Positions 35,603-43,634 of a stretch of DNA of 64,000 nt are shown in pieces. Positions within the stretch are counted from its first letter, which is position 1. Every line of letters begins with the position of its first letter. Made by a program: the position numbers and the translations under genes. The DNA is from Streptomyces lienomycini. Lineage in GTDB: Bacteria > Actinomycetota > Actinomycetes > Streptomycetales > Streptomycetaceae. The DNA lies in NCBI RefSeq assembly GCF_027947595.1, contig NZ_CP116257.1:7376001-7440000 (forward strand), written 5' to 3'. Under the pieces are notes generated by a model. It was not told the origin of the DNA and ran no database searches. It worked only from the letters and a program-made list of their open reading frames with translations.

Positions 35603-37690
35603 TTGTCCACGCCCGTCCACGACGACGCCCTCTCCGACGACCCCCTCTCCCGGGAACGCGCCCACCTGGCCGCGTCCCGTTCCGCCCTGCGCGCCATGCG
35701 TGAGGACGTCGAGTCCCTGGACATCACCGACGTGACCGCGAACTGGGTCAACGCCGCGGTGCTGGAGGCGCAGATCGAGCAGCGCATCAAGGCGCTCGCC
35801 GACCTCAGCGAGACCCCGCTCTTCTTCGGCCGGCTCGACTATCTGCACGCCCCGGGCGCCGAGCAGGCGGAGGGCGGGGAGGGGGAACGCCCGCGGCCGG
35901 AGGCCGCATATCAGACACTGCACGTCGGGCGTCGTCACGTGCACGACACGGACGGCGACCCGATGGTGATCGACTGGCGCGCGCCGGTCTCGCAGCCGTT
36001 CTACCGGGCGTCGAAGAAGGACCCGCAGGACGTGTCGCTGCGCCGCCGCTTCGGCTACACCGCCGGGGACCTGACCGCGTACGAGGACGAGCACCTCCTC
36101 GACCCGGCGGAGGCGGCGACCACCAGCAAACTGCTCCAGCAGGAGATCGAGCGCCCCCGCGTCGGACCGATGCGGGACATCGTGGCGACGATCCAGCCCG
36201 AGCAGGACGAGATCGTGCGCGCCGGGCTGGCCGGCTCGGTCTGCGTGCAGGGCGGTCCCGGCACCGGCAAGACCGCCGTGGGCCTGCACCGGGTCGCCTT
36301 CCTCCTGTACGCGCACCGCGAGCGCCTCGCCCGCACCGGCACCCTGGTCATCGGGCCGAACCGGTCCTTCCTGCACTACATCGAGCAGGTTCTCCCGGCG
36401 CTCGGCGAGCTGACGGTGCGCCAGGCCACCGTCGACGACCTGGTCGCCCACGTCGAGGTGCGCGGCGCGGACGAGGCGGCGACGGCGGTGATCAAGGGCG
36501 ACGCGCGGATGGCGGAGGTGCTGCGCCGGGCCCTGTACGCGCACGTCACGATGCCCACCGAGGGGATCGTGGTGGTGCGCGGCTCGCGACGCTGGCGGGT
36601 GCCGGTGTACGAGCTGGAGGAGATCGTCCGTGAGCTGCTCGCCCGGGACATCCGCTACGGCGCCGCCCGCGAGGCGCTGCCGCAGCGGATCGCGCACGCC
36701 GTGCTGGTGCAGATGGAGCGGGCGGGCGAGGCGCCGGACGACCGGGTGCAGAACACGGTGGCACGCAACGCGTCCGTGAAGGCGCTGGTCAAGACGGTCT
36801 GGCCGCAGGTCGACCCGGCCAAGCTGGTCCTGCGGCTCCTCACCGACGCGGACTTCCTCGCCGAGCACGCCGAGGGTGTCCTGACGGAGGACGAGCGGAA
36901 GGCGGTGCTGTGGGTGAAGCCGGCCCGCTCGGTGAAGTCCGCCAGGTGGTCGCCCGCGGACGCCGTACTGATCGACGAGGCGACCGACCTCGTCGAGCGG
37001 ACCCACTCCCTCGGGCACGTGGTCCTCGACGAGGCGCAGGACCTGTCCCCGATGCAGTACCGCGCGGTGGGCCGGCGCTGCACCACCGGCTCGGCGACCG
37101 TCCTCGGCGACCTGGCGCAGGGCACCACGCCGTGGGCGACCCGGAGCTGGGCGGAGGCACTGGGGCACCTGGGCAAGGGCGAGGCGGTGGTCGAGGAGCT
37201 GACGGCCGGTTTCCGCGTGCCGACGGACGTCATCGCGTACGCCTCCCGGCTGCTGCCGCACATCGCGCCGGGTCTGACGCCGGTGGCGTCGATCCGCGAG
37301 AACCCGGGGTTCTTCGACATCCGTACGGCACCGGAGGGGACGGCCGACGTGGTCGGCGCGTGCCGTGAGCTGCTGGAACGCGAGGGCTCGGTCGGCCTCA
37401 TCGCCGCCGACGCCAGAGTGCCGGAGCTGGCGGCGGCCCTGGCGGCGGCCGGGATCGGGTACGTCGGCCCGGGCGAGGAGACGACCCGCGCCACCCGGCT
37501 CACCCTGGTCCCGGCCTCGCTGGCCAAGGGGCTGGAGTACGACTACGTGGTCCTGGACGAGCCGCAGGCCGTGGTCGACGGCGAACCGGACGAACGGACG
37601 GGCCTGCGCCGCCTGTACGTGGCGCTGACCCGAGCGGTCTCGGGCCTCGTCGTCACCCACGCCACGGGGCTGCCGCCGCAACTCACCTAG
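35603..37690 (+). CDS. HelD-like UvrD/PcrA-family helicase, TTG start
   Basis: The protein has 695 residues. The N-terminal coiled region (ERAHLAASRSALRAMREDVE, then NWVNAAVLEAQIEQRIKAL) is the arm by which HelD proteins insert into RNA polymerase. Walker A is GGPGTGKTAVGLHR (about residue 217), Walker B HVVLDEAQDLSPMQY, and later motifs are GTTPWATRSW, ELTAGFRVPTDVI and LYVALTRAV. The start is TTG with GGAGG 7 nt upstream. Actinobacterial HelD/HelR proteins recycle stalled RNA polymerase and can lower rifampicin sensitivity. This copy's role is inferred from family. It ends at an 8-bp perfect hairpin. Confidence 0.9.
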   Translation: MSTPVHDDALSDDPLSRERAHLAASRSALRAMREDVESLDITDVTANWVNAAVLEAQIEQRIKALADLSETPLFFGRLDYLHAPGAEQAEGGEGERPRPEAAYQTLHVGRRHVHDTDGDPMVIDWRAPVSQPFYRASKKDPQDVSLRRRFGYTAGDLTAYEDEHLLDPAEAATTSKLLQQEIERPRVGPMRDIVATIQPEQDEIVRAGLAGSVCVQGGPGTGKTAVGLHRVAFLLYAHRERLARTGTLVIGPNRSFLHYIEQVLPALGELTVRQATVDDLVAHVEVRGADEAATAVIKGDARMAEVLRRALYAHVTMPTEGIVVVRGSRRWRVPVYELEEIVRELLARDIRYGAAREALPQRIAHAVLVQMERAGEAPDDRVQNTVARNASVKALVKTVWPQVDPAKLVLRLLTDADFLAEHAEGVLTEDERKAVLWVKPARSVKSARWSPADAVLIDEATDLVERTHSLGHVVLDEAQDLSPMQYRAVGRRCTTGSATVLGDLAQGTTPWATRSWAEALGHLGKGEAVVEELTAGFRVPTDVIAYASRLLPHIAPGLTPVASIRENPGFFDIRTAPEGTADVVGACRELLEREGSVGLIAADARVPELAAALAAAGIGYVGPGEETTRATRLTLVPASLAKGLEYDYVVLDEPQAVVDGEPDERTGLRRLYVALTRAVSGLVVTHATGLPPQLT

Positions 37691-37701
37691 CTGCGGGCAG
37701 T

Positions 37702-37721
37702 CGTGCCGCTGGGGCGGCACG
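37702..37721 (+). terminator. Hairpin after the HelD-like gene
   Basis: CGTGCCGC-TGGG-GCGGCACG is a perfect 8-bp stem with a 4-nt loop, 12 bp after the HelD stop. The convergent CutC gene ends 94 bp further on, so it may serve both. Confidence 0.7.
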
Positions 37722-37814
37722 GGTGGGCGCAGCGGCACCCCGCGACGCCGGGCCGCGCTCCCCCACCCGCGCCCGCACCAGCGCGGGCACAGGCACACGG
37801 CCCCAGCCGAACGC

Positions 37815-38504
37815 TCAGTGGCCGAGCACTCGCCGCCACTCCGCGACCGCGTCCGCCGACACCGGCCCCGCCCACCCCGCGGGCCGCGCCGCCCCGCCGA
37901 TGTGGAACCCGTCGATCCCCGCGTCCAGCAGGCCCGGTACGTGCTCCAGCCGCAGGCCGCCCCCCACCAGCAGCTGCTGCTCGTACCCGGGCTCCCCCCG
38001 CCGCCGCGCCTCCGCGGACAGCACCGTCAGGCCCTCGTCCACGCCCCCGGCGGCCCCGGCCGTCAGATACGTGTCGAGGCCCGGGAAGTCGGCGAGCTGC
38101 TTGCGCAGGGCGTCCCGGTTCGCGGCGCGGTCGATCGCGCGGTGGAACGTCCACCGGCAGCCGTCCAGCACCTTGGCGATCCGCTCCACCGTCCCGAGGT
38201 CCACGTCGCCCTCCGGGTCGAGGAACCCCAGCACGAACTGCGAGGCCCCGGCCTCCCGCATCTCACCGGCGACCCGTGTCAGCCGCTCGACGTCCCCGGC
38301 GGCGAACCCGTCCGCGAGCCGCAGCATCACGCGTACGTCGATGTCGACGGCCCCGCGGATGGCGGCGACGGTCGCGACCGACGGGGTGAGTCCGTCGGCC
38401 GCCATGTCGGTGACCAGTTCGAGGCGATCCGCGCCTCCGGCCTGGGCGGCGACCGCGTCCTCGACGTCGAGGGCGATCACCTCCAGGACTGCACGCTTGC
38501 TCAT
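37815..38504 (-). CDS. cutC: CutC-family protein
   Basis: The protein has 229 residues in a TIM-barrel family long called copper homeostasis protein CutC. Family marks are LEVIALDVEDAVAAQAGGADRLEL at the start (seen as ALDVEDAVAAQAGGADRLEL), VRVMLRLADGFAAGD, FVLGFLDPEGDVD, TFHRAIDRA, DTYLTAGAA and QQLLVGGGLRLEHVPG with IDGFHIGGAAR at the end. Bacterial CutC's role in copper is disputed and an enzymatic role is likelier. Length is normal for Streptomyces. It stands alone on this strand, with the DinB-like gene starting 85 bp upstream of its start. Confidence 0.88.
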   Translation of the reverse strand: MSKRAVLEVIALDVEDAVAAQAGGADRLELVTDMAADGLTPSVATVAAIRGAVDIDVRVMLRLADGFAAGDVERLTRVAGEMREAGASQFVLGFLDPEGDVDLGTVERIAKVLDGCRWTFHRAIDRAANRDALRKQLADFPGLDTYLTAGAAGGVDEGLTVLSAEARRRGEPGYEQQLLVGGGLRLEHVPGLLDAGIDGFHIGGAARPAGWAGPVSADAVAEWRRVLGH

Positions 38505-38588
38505 GAGACCCCATTCGTCGGCCTGCTACAGGTCTAGTCCAATCCAAGACTACGCCCCGATGGCAGGCCGGGGTGCCCGCGTCGTCGC

Positions 38589-39272
38589 TCAGCCGCCGAA
38601 GATGTTCAGCTCCGCCGGCTCCACGCCGGCCAGCTCGTACCCGGCCGCGCCGTCGAGGGGGCGGCCCGCGTAGAGCCGTACGAGGGTGGCGGCGTCGCCG
38701 ATGTACCGGCCCGGCGGCCGAGCGCCGCTCGCCTCGCCCAGTTTCAGGGGCTCGTCGAGGTCGTCGAGGTCGGCGTGGAGCGGCACGTGACCGCGCTCGC
38801 GGGTGATCGTGGCGAGCAGCGCGAGCGCCTCCGGCAGCCCGCTCCCCGCGTACGCCCCCGGTGTGCCGAAGGTCGTCCGCGCATCACCGGCGTGCACCCA
38901 CTCGCCCAGTGCGACCGCGTCCAGTACGCCGCCCGCGCGGGCGATCACCGGGCCGGCCTCGGTCATGCCGCGTTCCAGTTCGCCGACGATCCGGTCGTTG
39001 GTCCAGTCGGCGCGTTCCGCGATGTCGCGGTCGTTGCACTCGGGGGAGAAGACGCCCTTCTCGAAGCGGTTCTCCACCACCCGGATCAGTGCCGCGGAGC
39101 AGTGCGCCAGCATGTCGCGCACGCTCCAGCCCGGACACGCGGCCACCGGCAGCGCGAAGTCCGCGTCCGGCCGGGACCTCAGCAGCGGTAGCAGGGCGTC
39201 CCGTTCGATGGTCAGCAGCCGCCCGGGCAGTTCGGGGTCGCGTACGTCGTGCACGTCTGCGGAAGTCGTCAT
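38589..39272 (-). CDS. Mycothiol-dependent maleylpyruvate isomerase-family protein
   Basis: The protein has 227 residues with the DinB/MDMPI fold. It has LLPLLRSRPDADFALPVAA, CPGWSVRDMLAHCSAALIRV with the His of the metal site, then WTNDRIVGELERGM and ALGEWVHAGDART with a second His-containing helix. The C-terminal part LGEASGARPPGRYIG resembles the MDMPI C-terminal domain. Family enzymes use mycothiol as cofactor, and some only bind thiols. The substrate is unknown. The start is ATG at 39270-39272; a GTG 9 bases upstream is possible. It follows the TetR gene by 33 bp on the same strand and is probably controlled by it. Confidence 0.82.
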   Translation of the reverse strand: MTTSADVHDVRDPELPGRLLTIERDALLPLLRSRPDADFALPVAACPGWSVRDMLAHCSAALIRVVENRFEKGVFSPECNDRDIAERADWTNDRIVGELERGMTEAGPVIARAGGVLDAVALGEWVHAGDARTTFGTPGAYAGSGLPEALALLATITRERGHVPLHADLDDLDEPLKLGEASGARPPGRYIGDAATLVRLYAGRPLDGAAGYELAGVEPAELNIFGG

Positions 39273-39305
39273 GGACCCCACGTTAGGGCCGGGCCCGGCG
39301 GGCGG

Positions 39306-39953
39306 TCAGCGTCCGAGCAGATCGTCCAGTTCGGCGGCGAAGAGGAGGGCGGGGTCGAAGCCCATGCCGGTGAACTGTCCGGCGAGTTCCAGGGACAGGA
39401 CGCCGTGCAGCCGGGACCAGAAGGACAGCGCGCGGTGCAGGGCCGGTGCGGGCGCCGGACGGCTCCCCGCCCACCGGCGGTGGGTGTCGAGGTGGGTGTC
39501 GAACGCGGTGGCGGTGCCGTCCGGGGGCAGTGCGGCGCAGGCGTCGACGATGACCGCCATGGTCTCGGCGGCGATCTCGGTGATGTCGTCGGGTGCGCGG
39601 TAGCCGGGGACGGGGGTGCCGTGGATGAGGAAGTAGCGCTGCGGGTCGTCCAGGGCCCAGCCGCGCAGGACGTGCGCCAGTCCGGCCAGGTCGGCGCCGG
39701 CCTCGGCGGCCGCCCGGAAGGCGTCGGCCTCGCTGCGGTAGGCGTCCTTGACGAGTTCGGTGATCAGCTCGTCGCGGCCGTCGAAGTACCGGTAGAGCGC
39801 GGGCCCGCTCATGCCCATCCGCTTGGCGATCGCGTTGAGGGAGAGCGCGGACGCCCCCGCCGCGGCGATCTGCTCCCACGCGTGTTCCTTGACCTCCGCG
39901 CGCACCTGGCTGCGGTAGCGCTCGCGCGGGGTCGTGGTGCGCGCCTCCGGCAT
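39306..39953 (-). CDS. TetR-family regulator with WHG-type C-terminal domain
   Basis: The protein has 215 residues. The N-terminal HTH reads RSQVRAEVKEHAWEQIAAAG, LSLNAIAKRMGMSGPALYRY and FDGRDELITELVKDAYR. The C-terminal domain has ADLAGLAHVLRGWALDDPQR and YFLIHGTPVPGY, typical of the WHG-type ligand domain in Streptomyces TetR proteins, and ends SFWSRLHGVLSLELAGQFTG. It is the first gene of a likely operon with the DinB-like protein 33 bp downstream. Its promoter region (39954-40051), shared with a divergent HD-domain gene, holds a short dyad that may be its operator. Confidence 0.9.
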   Translation of the reverse strand: MPEARTTTPRERYRSQVRAEVKEHAWEQIAAAGASALSLNAIAKRMGMSGPALYRYFDGRDELITELVKDAYRSEADAFRAAAEAGADLAGLAHVLRGWALDDPQRYFLIHGTPVPGYRAPDDITEIAAETMAVIVDACAALPPDGTATAFDTHLDTHRRWAGSRPAPAPALHRALSFWSRLHGVLSLELAGQFTGMGFDPALLFAAELDDLLGR

Positions 39954-40021
39954 GGTCCGCCCGCCGCCTCTCGGCCTCCGCCCGGCCCGCCCGGCCGGGA
40001 CTCACGTATCAGTTAGAAGCT

Positions 40022-40035
40022 ATCACGACAGTGAT
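40022..40035. promoter_or_regulatory. Short dyad between divergent TetR and HD-domain genes
   Basis: ATCAC-GACA-GTGAT is a perfect 5-bp dyad in the 98-bp divergent gap, 17 bp before the HD gene start. The gap is AT-richer than its flanks (TTAGAAGCTATC upstream of it), consistent with promoters. It is a candidate TetR operator only. Confidence 0.4.
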
Positions 40036-40051
40036 CTGGGAGAATGCGGAC

Positions 40052-40714
40052 ATGGTCGACCTCGACGCCCTCCGCTCCCGCTTCGCCCGCGCCCTCGACG
40101 GGGCCAGGGGCTCCGCACCGGGGCCGGACCCCGCGCCGTACGCCGGGAGTCTCCTCACCCGCTGGCAGGAACCCCAGCGGCGCTACCACACCCTGGCGCA
40201 CCTCACCGCGGTCCTGGACCACGTCGACGCGCTGGCCGATCACGCCGACGACCCCGACGCCGTACGGCTCGCCGCGTGGTTCCACGACGCCGTCTACCGG
40301 CCCGACCGGTCCGAGAACGAGGAGCGCTCGGCCCGGCTCGCCGAACGCGCCCTGTCCGAGGCCGGGCTCGCGGCGGAGCGGACCGCCGAGGTGGCCCGGC
40401 TGGTCCGGCTCACCGCCACCCACGCCCCGGCCGGCGACGACCGCGACGGGCAGCTGCTGTGCGACGCGGACCTGGCGGTCCTCGCCTCGCCGCCGTCGGC
40501 GTACGCGGCGTACACGGCGGCCGTGCGCGAGGAGTACCACTTCGTGCCGAACGACGCCTTCCGCGGGGGACGGGCCGAGATCCTCCGGCAACTCCTCGGC
40601 CTGCCCACCCTGTTCCACACCCCGTACGGGCGCCGGGAGTGGGAGGCGACCGCCCGCCACAACCTCGTCGGCGAGCTGGAAATGCTGTCGCTCCCGGACA
40701 CCCCGGACGTCTAG
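40052..40714 (+). CDS. HD-domain metal-dependent phosphohydrolase-like protein
   Basis: The protein has 220 residues. RRYHTLAHLTAVLDHVDALA, then LAAWFHDAVYRPDRSENEERS with the HD pair, and a later Asp in LLCDADLAVLASPPSAY mark the HD superfamily. The family is often annotated as predicted metal-dependent HD phosphohydrolase. A GGGAG precedes the ATG at 40052 by 9 nt; a GTG at 40031 would give 7 more residues. The next gene begins 10 bp after its stop, so an operon with the DinB-GNAT fusion is likely. Substrate is unknown. Confidence 0.85.
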   Translation: MVDLDALRSRFARALDGARGSAPGPDPAPYAGSLLTRWQEPQRRYHTLAHLTAVLDHVDALADHADDPDAVRLAAWFHDAVYRPDRSENEERSARLAERALSEAGLAAERTAEVARLVRLTATHAPAGDDRDGQLLCDADLAVLASPPSAYAAYTAAVREEYHFVPNDAFRGGRAEILRQLLGLPTLFHTPYGRREWEATARHNLVGELEMLSLPDTPDV

Positions 40715-40724
40715 CCTGCCCGGC

Positions 40725-41804
40725 ATGCGAAGCATGGGCGGGGAACAGGTGGAAGAGGCCGTGGCGGGCGCCGTGGCGCTGCTGCGGACGGCGACGGACC
40801 GGGACTGGGAGGCGGCGCGGCCCGGACGGTCCGAGTGGAGCTGCCGGTACACGGCGGAGCACGTCGCGGGCATCCTGGTCGCCTACGCGGGCCAGCTGGC
40901 CGGACGCGCCACCGAGGCGTGGGTCCCCTTCGAGATCACTTTCGACGAGGGCACCGGCAACGAGGACGTGCTCCAGGTGCTCGAGACGGCCGGCGCGCTG
41001 CTCGCCGCCACCCTCCGCACCACCCCGCGCGGGGTGCGGGCCTTCCACCCGTACCCGCACCGCAGCGCGAACCGCGAGGGCTTCGCCGCGATGGCGGTCG
41101 CCGAGGTGTTCCTGCACACCCACGACATCGCCGAGACCCTCGGGCTGGCCTACGAGCCGCCCGCCGAGCTGTGCACGGGCGTCCTCACCCGGATCTTCCC
41201 GCACGTCCGGCCCGGCGCCGACCCCTGGCGCACCCTGCTGTGGGCGACCGGCCGCGGCGACCTCGCCGGACGCGCCCCGGTCACCGAGTGGCGCTGGCGC
41301 AACAACATGGTGATCCCGGCCGGACGGCTCACCCTCGAGGGCGTCACGCCCGCCGCCGCCGCCGACCTCGCCGCGGGCGGCGACGGCGGCTTCGCGTGGG
41401 TCGACAGCGGCCCCTTCCAGGGCACCCGGGACGCCTCCGGAGCGCTGCTGAAGACGTACGAGACGGGTACGCACCGGCCGGTGTGGGGCGTCTTCGTGCT
41501 CGTCCGGGAGGAGGACGGTCGCGCGGTCGGCGGCATGGGCTTCCACGGACCGCCGGACGAGGACGGCCGGGTGGAGATCGGCTACGACCTCTCCGAGGCG
41601 GCCCGGGGCAACGGCTACGCGACCGAGGCGCTGCGCGCCCTGTCCGCGTGGGCACTGGCACGGCAGGACGTGACGTCCGTGTTCGCGACGACGGATCCGG
41701 AGAACACCGCGTCGCAGGCCGTCATCGTCCGCGCCGGGTTCGCCCGGGTCGCCGCGGAGGACGCCGAGGGCGGCGAGCAGTTCGCCTACGAGCTGCGCGG
41801 CTGA
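40725..41804 (+). CDS. DinB/mycothiol-isomerase-like domain fused to GNAT acetyltransferase
   Basis: The protein has 359 residues and two domains. Residues about 1-180 are DinB/MDMPI-like: GEQVEEAVAGAVALLRTATD, WSCRYTAEHVAGILVAYAGQ and MAVAEVFLHTHDIAETLGLA. Residues about 190-355 are a GNAT N-acetyltransferase: RLTLEGVTPAAAADLAAGG, FVLVREEDGRAVGGMGFHG, VEIGYDLSEAARGNGYATEA with the acetyl-CoA loop RGNGYAT, and FATTDPENTASQAVIVRAGF. The order differs from the usual stand-alone proteins. The fusion may couple a thiol-dependent step to acetylation. The start is ATG at 40725 (another at 40734). Its 3' end overlaps the convergent gene by 19 bp. Confidence 0.85.
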   Translation: MRSMGGEQVEEAVAGAVALLRTATDRDWEAARPGRSEWSCRYTAEHVAGILVAYAGQLAGRATEAWVPFEITFDEGTGNEDVLQVLETAGALLAATLRTTPRGVRAFHPYPHRSANREGFAAMAVAEVFLHTHDIAETLGLAYEPPAELCTGVLTRIFPHVRPGADPWRTLLWATGRGDLAGRAPVTEWRWRNNMVIPAGRLTLEGVTPAAAADLAAGGDGGFAWVDSGPFQGTRDASGALLKTYETGTHRPVWGVFVLVREEDGRAVGGMGFHGPPDEDGRVEIGYDLSEAARGNGYATEALRALSAWALARQDVTSVFATTDPENTASQAVIVRAGFARVAAEDAEGGEQFAYELRG

Positions 41805-42106
41805 AGACCGGAGGGACCGGAGGGACCGGAACCGGTTCCGGGGCCCGGGGAGCCCTTGCGGTGGCGCAGTCCCGCCCCGTGCAGCAGCCGCACCACCTCA
41901 CGGCTGCTGACCTCCAGGGCGCCGGCGGACACCGCGTCGGCGTACCGCTGGGCGGGCAGGTCGTAGTGGTCGCGTTCGAAGGCGCGGCGCGGCACGCCCA
42001 GCAGCGCGGCGAAGGCGTGCAGTTCGGCGTAGGAGACGTCGCTGACCAGGTGCGACCACAGGCGGCCGTGTCCCGGCCAGGTCGGCGGGTCGATGTACAG
42101 CGTCAC
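41786..42106 (-). CDS. DUF4031 protein
   Basis: The protein has 106 residues. It reads TLYIDPPTWPGHGRLWSHLV and SDVSYAELHAFAALLGVPRR, then AFERDHYDLPAQRYADAVSA and VVRLLHGAGLRHRKG, matching the small DUF4031 family with its conserved Trp/His residues near the N terminus. The start is GTG at 42104-42106. A Gly/Pro/Ser-rich tail follows. It is 10 bp downstream of the zinc-ribbon-like protein on the same strand and both are probably co-transcribed. Function is unknown. Confidence 0.82.
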   Translation of the reverse strand: MTLYIDPPTWPGHGRLWSHLVSDVSYAELHAFAALLGVPRRAFERDHYDLPAQRYADAVSAGALEVSSREVVRLLHGAGLRHRKGSPGPGTGSGPSGPSGLQPRSS

Positions 42107-42116
42107 CGGAGGGGCC

Positions 42117-42509
42117 TCACGAAGGGGTGCCGCCGGTCGCGCCGCCGGCCGCGCCGCCCAGCGAGCCGACCGCCGCGACCTTCACGCCCGCCTTGCCGCA
42201 CACCCAGTGCGGGTCGGGTCCCAGCTCGGGTTCGACGTCCAGCGCGTGCGGGTCGCCGGAGCCGCACACCGGGCACAGCGGCCAGCGGCCGTACCGCTCC
42301 AGCAGGGCGTCCTGCACGTCCTGGGCGACCAGCCCGGCCACGAACTCCGCACCCTCGGGCCACTGCTCGACCCACCAGCGCCGCTGCACGACGGACTCCT
42401 CGACCAGCGACACGACGTCCGGCTCGGCGACCTCGCCCGCCACCAGGTCGGCGAGCACGAGGGCGCGCGCGGCGTGCAGCGTCTGCTCCAGGGGGCTGAT
42501 GGGATTCAT
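42117..42509 (-). CDS. Conserved protein with a Cys-pair zinc-ribbon-like motif
   Basis: The protein has 130 residues. The N-terminal half is helical (LEQTLHAARALVLADLVAGE, ESVVQRRWWVEQWPEGAEFV). The second half carries WPLCPVCGSGDPHALDVEPE and DPHWVCGKAG, with three cysteines and His spaced like a zinc site. The C terminus is Gly/Ala-rich. I recognise it as a conserved streptomycete hypothetical, not a named family. The ATG is at 42507-42509. It is divergent from the RpiR regulator gene across 55 bp and upstream of the DUF4031 gene. Confidence 0.72.
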   Translation of the reverse strand: MNPISPLEQTLHAARALVLADLVAGEVAEPDVVSLVEESVVQRRWWVEQWPEGAEFVAGLVAQDVQDALLERYGRWPLCPVCGSGDPHALDVEPELGPDPHWVCGKAGVKVAAVGSLGGAAGGATGGTPS

Positions 42510-42547
42510 ACACCCATTGTGCGCACTCTTGACCCGCGGACCGAAAC

Positions 42548-42591
42548 GAAAATATCTTTCATGAGTGACCGATGAAGTGAAGGAAACTTTC
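42548..42591 (+). promoter_or_regulatory. GAAA/TTTC dyads at the RpiR regulator start
   Basis: GAAAATATCTTTC (42548-42560) and the perfect 4-1-4 dyad GAAACTTTC (42583-42591) flank the start of the RpiR gene, in a strikingly AT-rich stretch. RpiR/MurR regulators commonly bind such dyads, and binding across the start would give autoregulation. This is inference from position and symmetry. Confidence 0.45.
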
Positions 42592-43536
42592 GCGCACGCG
42601 TCCGGGGGCCGCCGCGCCGCCGGTGGTGGGAACGCGCCGCCCGCGCCCGCCGCCCTCGCGGCCAAGGTCCGCACGCTGGCGCCGTCGATGACCCGGTCCA
42701 TGCAACGGGTCGCCGAGGCGGTCGCCGGCGACCCGGCCGGCTGCGCGGCCCTCACGGTCACCGGCCTGGCCGAGCTGACCGGCACCAGCGAGGCGACCGT
42801 CGTACGCACCGCCCGGCTGCTCGGCTACCCCGGCTACCGCGATCTGCGCCTCGCGCTGGCCGGGCTCGCCGCCCAGCAGCAGTCCGGCCGCGCGCCCGCC
42901 ATCACCACCGACATCGCGGTCGACGACCCGATCGCGGACGTCGTCGCGAAACTGGCCTACGACGAGCAGCAGACCCTCGCCGACACCGCCGCCGGTCTGG
43001 ACACCGTCCAGCTCGGCGCGGCCGTCGCCGCGCTCGCCGCCGCCCGCCGCACCGACGTGTACGGCATCGGCGCCTCCGGGCTGGTCGCCCAGGACCTCAC
43101 CCAGAAGATGCTGCGCATAGGGCTCATAGCCCACGCCCCGGGCGACACGCACCTCGCCGTCACCAACGCGGTGCAGCTGCGCACCGGGGACGTCGCCCTC
43201 GCGATCACGCACTCCGGGTCCACGGGGGACGTCATCGAACCGTTGCGGGTGGCCTTCGAGCGCGGCGCGACGACCATCGCCGTCACCGGCCGCCCCGACA
43301 GCCCCGTCACCCAGTACGCCGACCACGTGCTGACCACGTCCACGGCCCGGGAGAGCGAGCTGAGGCCGGCGGCGATGTCGTCGCGGACCAGTCAGCTGCT
43401 GGTCGTGGACTGCCTGTTCGTGGGGGTGGCGCAGCGGACGTACGAATCGGCCGCGCCGGCTCTGGCGGCGTCCTACGAGGCGTTGGCGCATCGGCACGGG
43501 GCGCTCCGCGGGGTTGCGGGGGACCGTAGGGCTTGA
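42565..43536 (+). CDS. RpiR/MurR-family regulator
   Basis: The protein has 323 residues. The N-terminal HTH_6 domain reads VRTLAPSMTRSMQRVAEAVA, LTVTGLAELTGTSEATVVR and TARLLGYPGYRDLRLALAG. A C-terminal SIS domain has VYGIGASGLVAQDLTQKMLR, GDVALAITHSGSTGDVIEP and TTIAVTGRPDSPVTQYADH. The SIS part binds a phosphorylated sugar. Because murQ follows 98 bp downstream, N-acetylmuramate-6-phosphate is the likely effector. I use the GTG at 42565 (ATG at 42561 is out of frame); GTG at 42577 is an alternative. Dyads at its start suggest autoregulation. Confidence 0.9.
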   Translation: MTDEVKETFAHASGGRRAAGGGNAPPAPAALAAKVRTLAPSMTRSMQRVAEAVAGDPAGCAALTVTGLAELTGTSEATVVRTARLLGYPGYRDLRLALAGLAAQQQSGRAPAITTDIAVDDPIADVVAKLAYDEQQTLADTAAGLDTVQLGAAVAALAAARRTDVYGIGASGLVAQDLTQKMLRIGLIAHAPGDTHLAVTNAVQLRTGDVALAITHSGSTGDVIEPLRVAFERGATTIAVTGRPDSPVTQYADHVLTTSTARESELRPAAMSSRTSQLLVVDCLFVGVAQRTYESAAPALAASYEALAHRHGALRGVAGDRRA

Positions 43537-43562
43537 GCTTTGCGGGGGGCCGCGGGTCCGCT

Positions 43563-43589
43563 GTGGCTGGTCGCGCAGTTCCCCGCGCC
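43563..43589. repeat. Dispersed intergenic repeat, copy 2
   Basis: This 27-bp sequence is identical to 18945-18971. Here it lies between the RpiR regulator and murQ, and the right terminator arm seen at copy 1 is missing, replaced by CTAGGTATGTAC, probable promoter DNA for murQ. Confidence 0.75.
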
Positions 43590-43634
43590 CCTAGGTATGT
43601 ACAGACACCGGACGTTGAAAAGGGCCGCATCCTC

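Noticed and set aside
42583..42591. GAAACTTTC as a general stress promoter element
   Set aside because: It lies after the start codon of the regulator, which fits an operator better than a promoter element.
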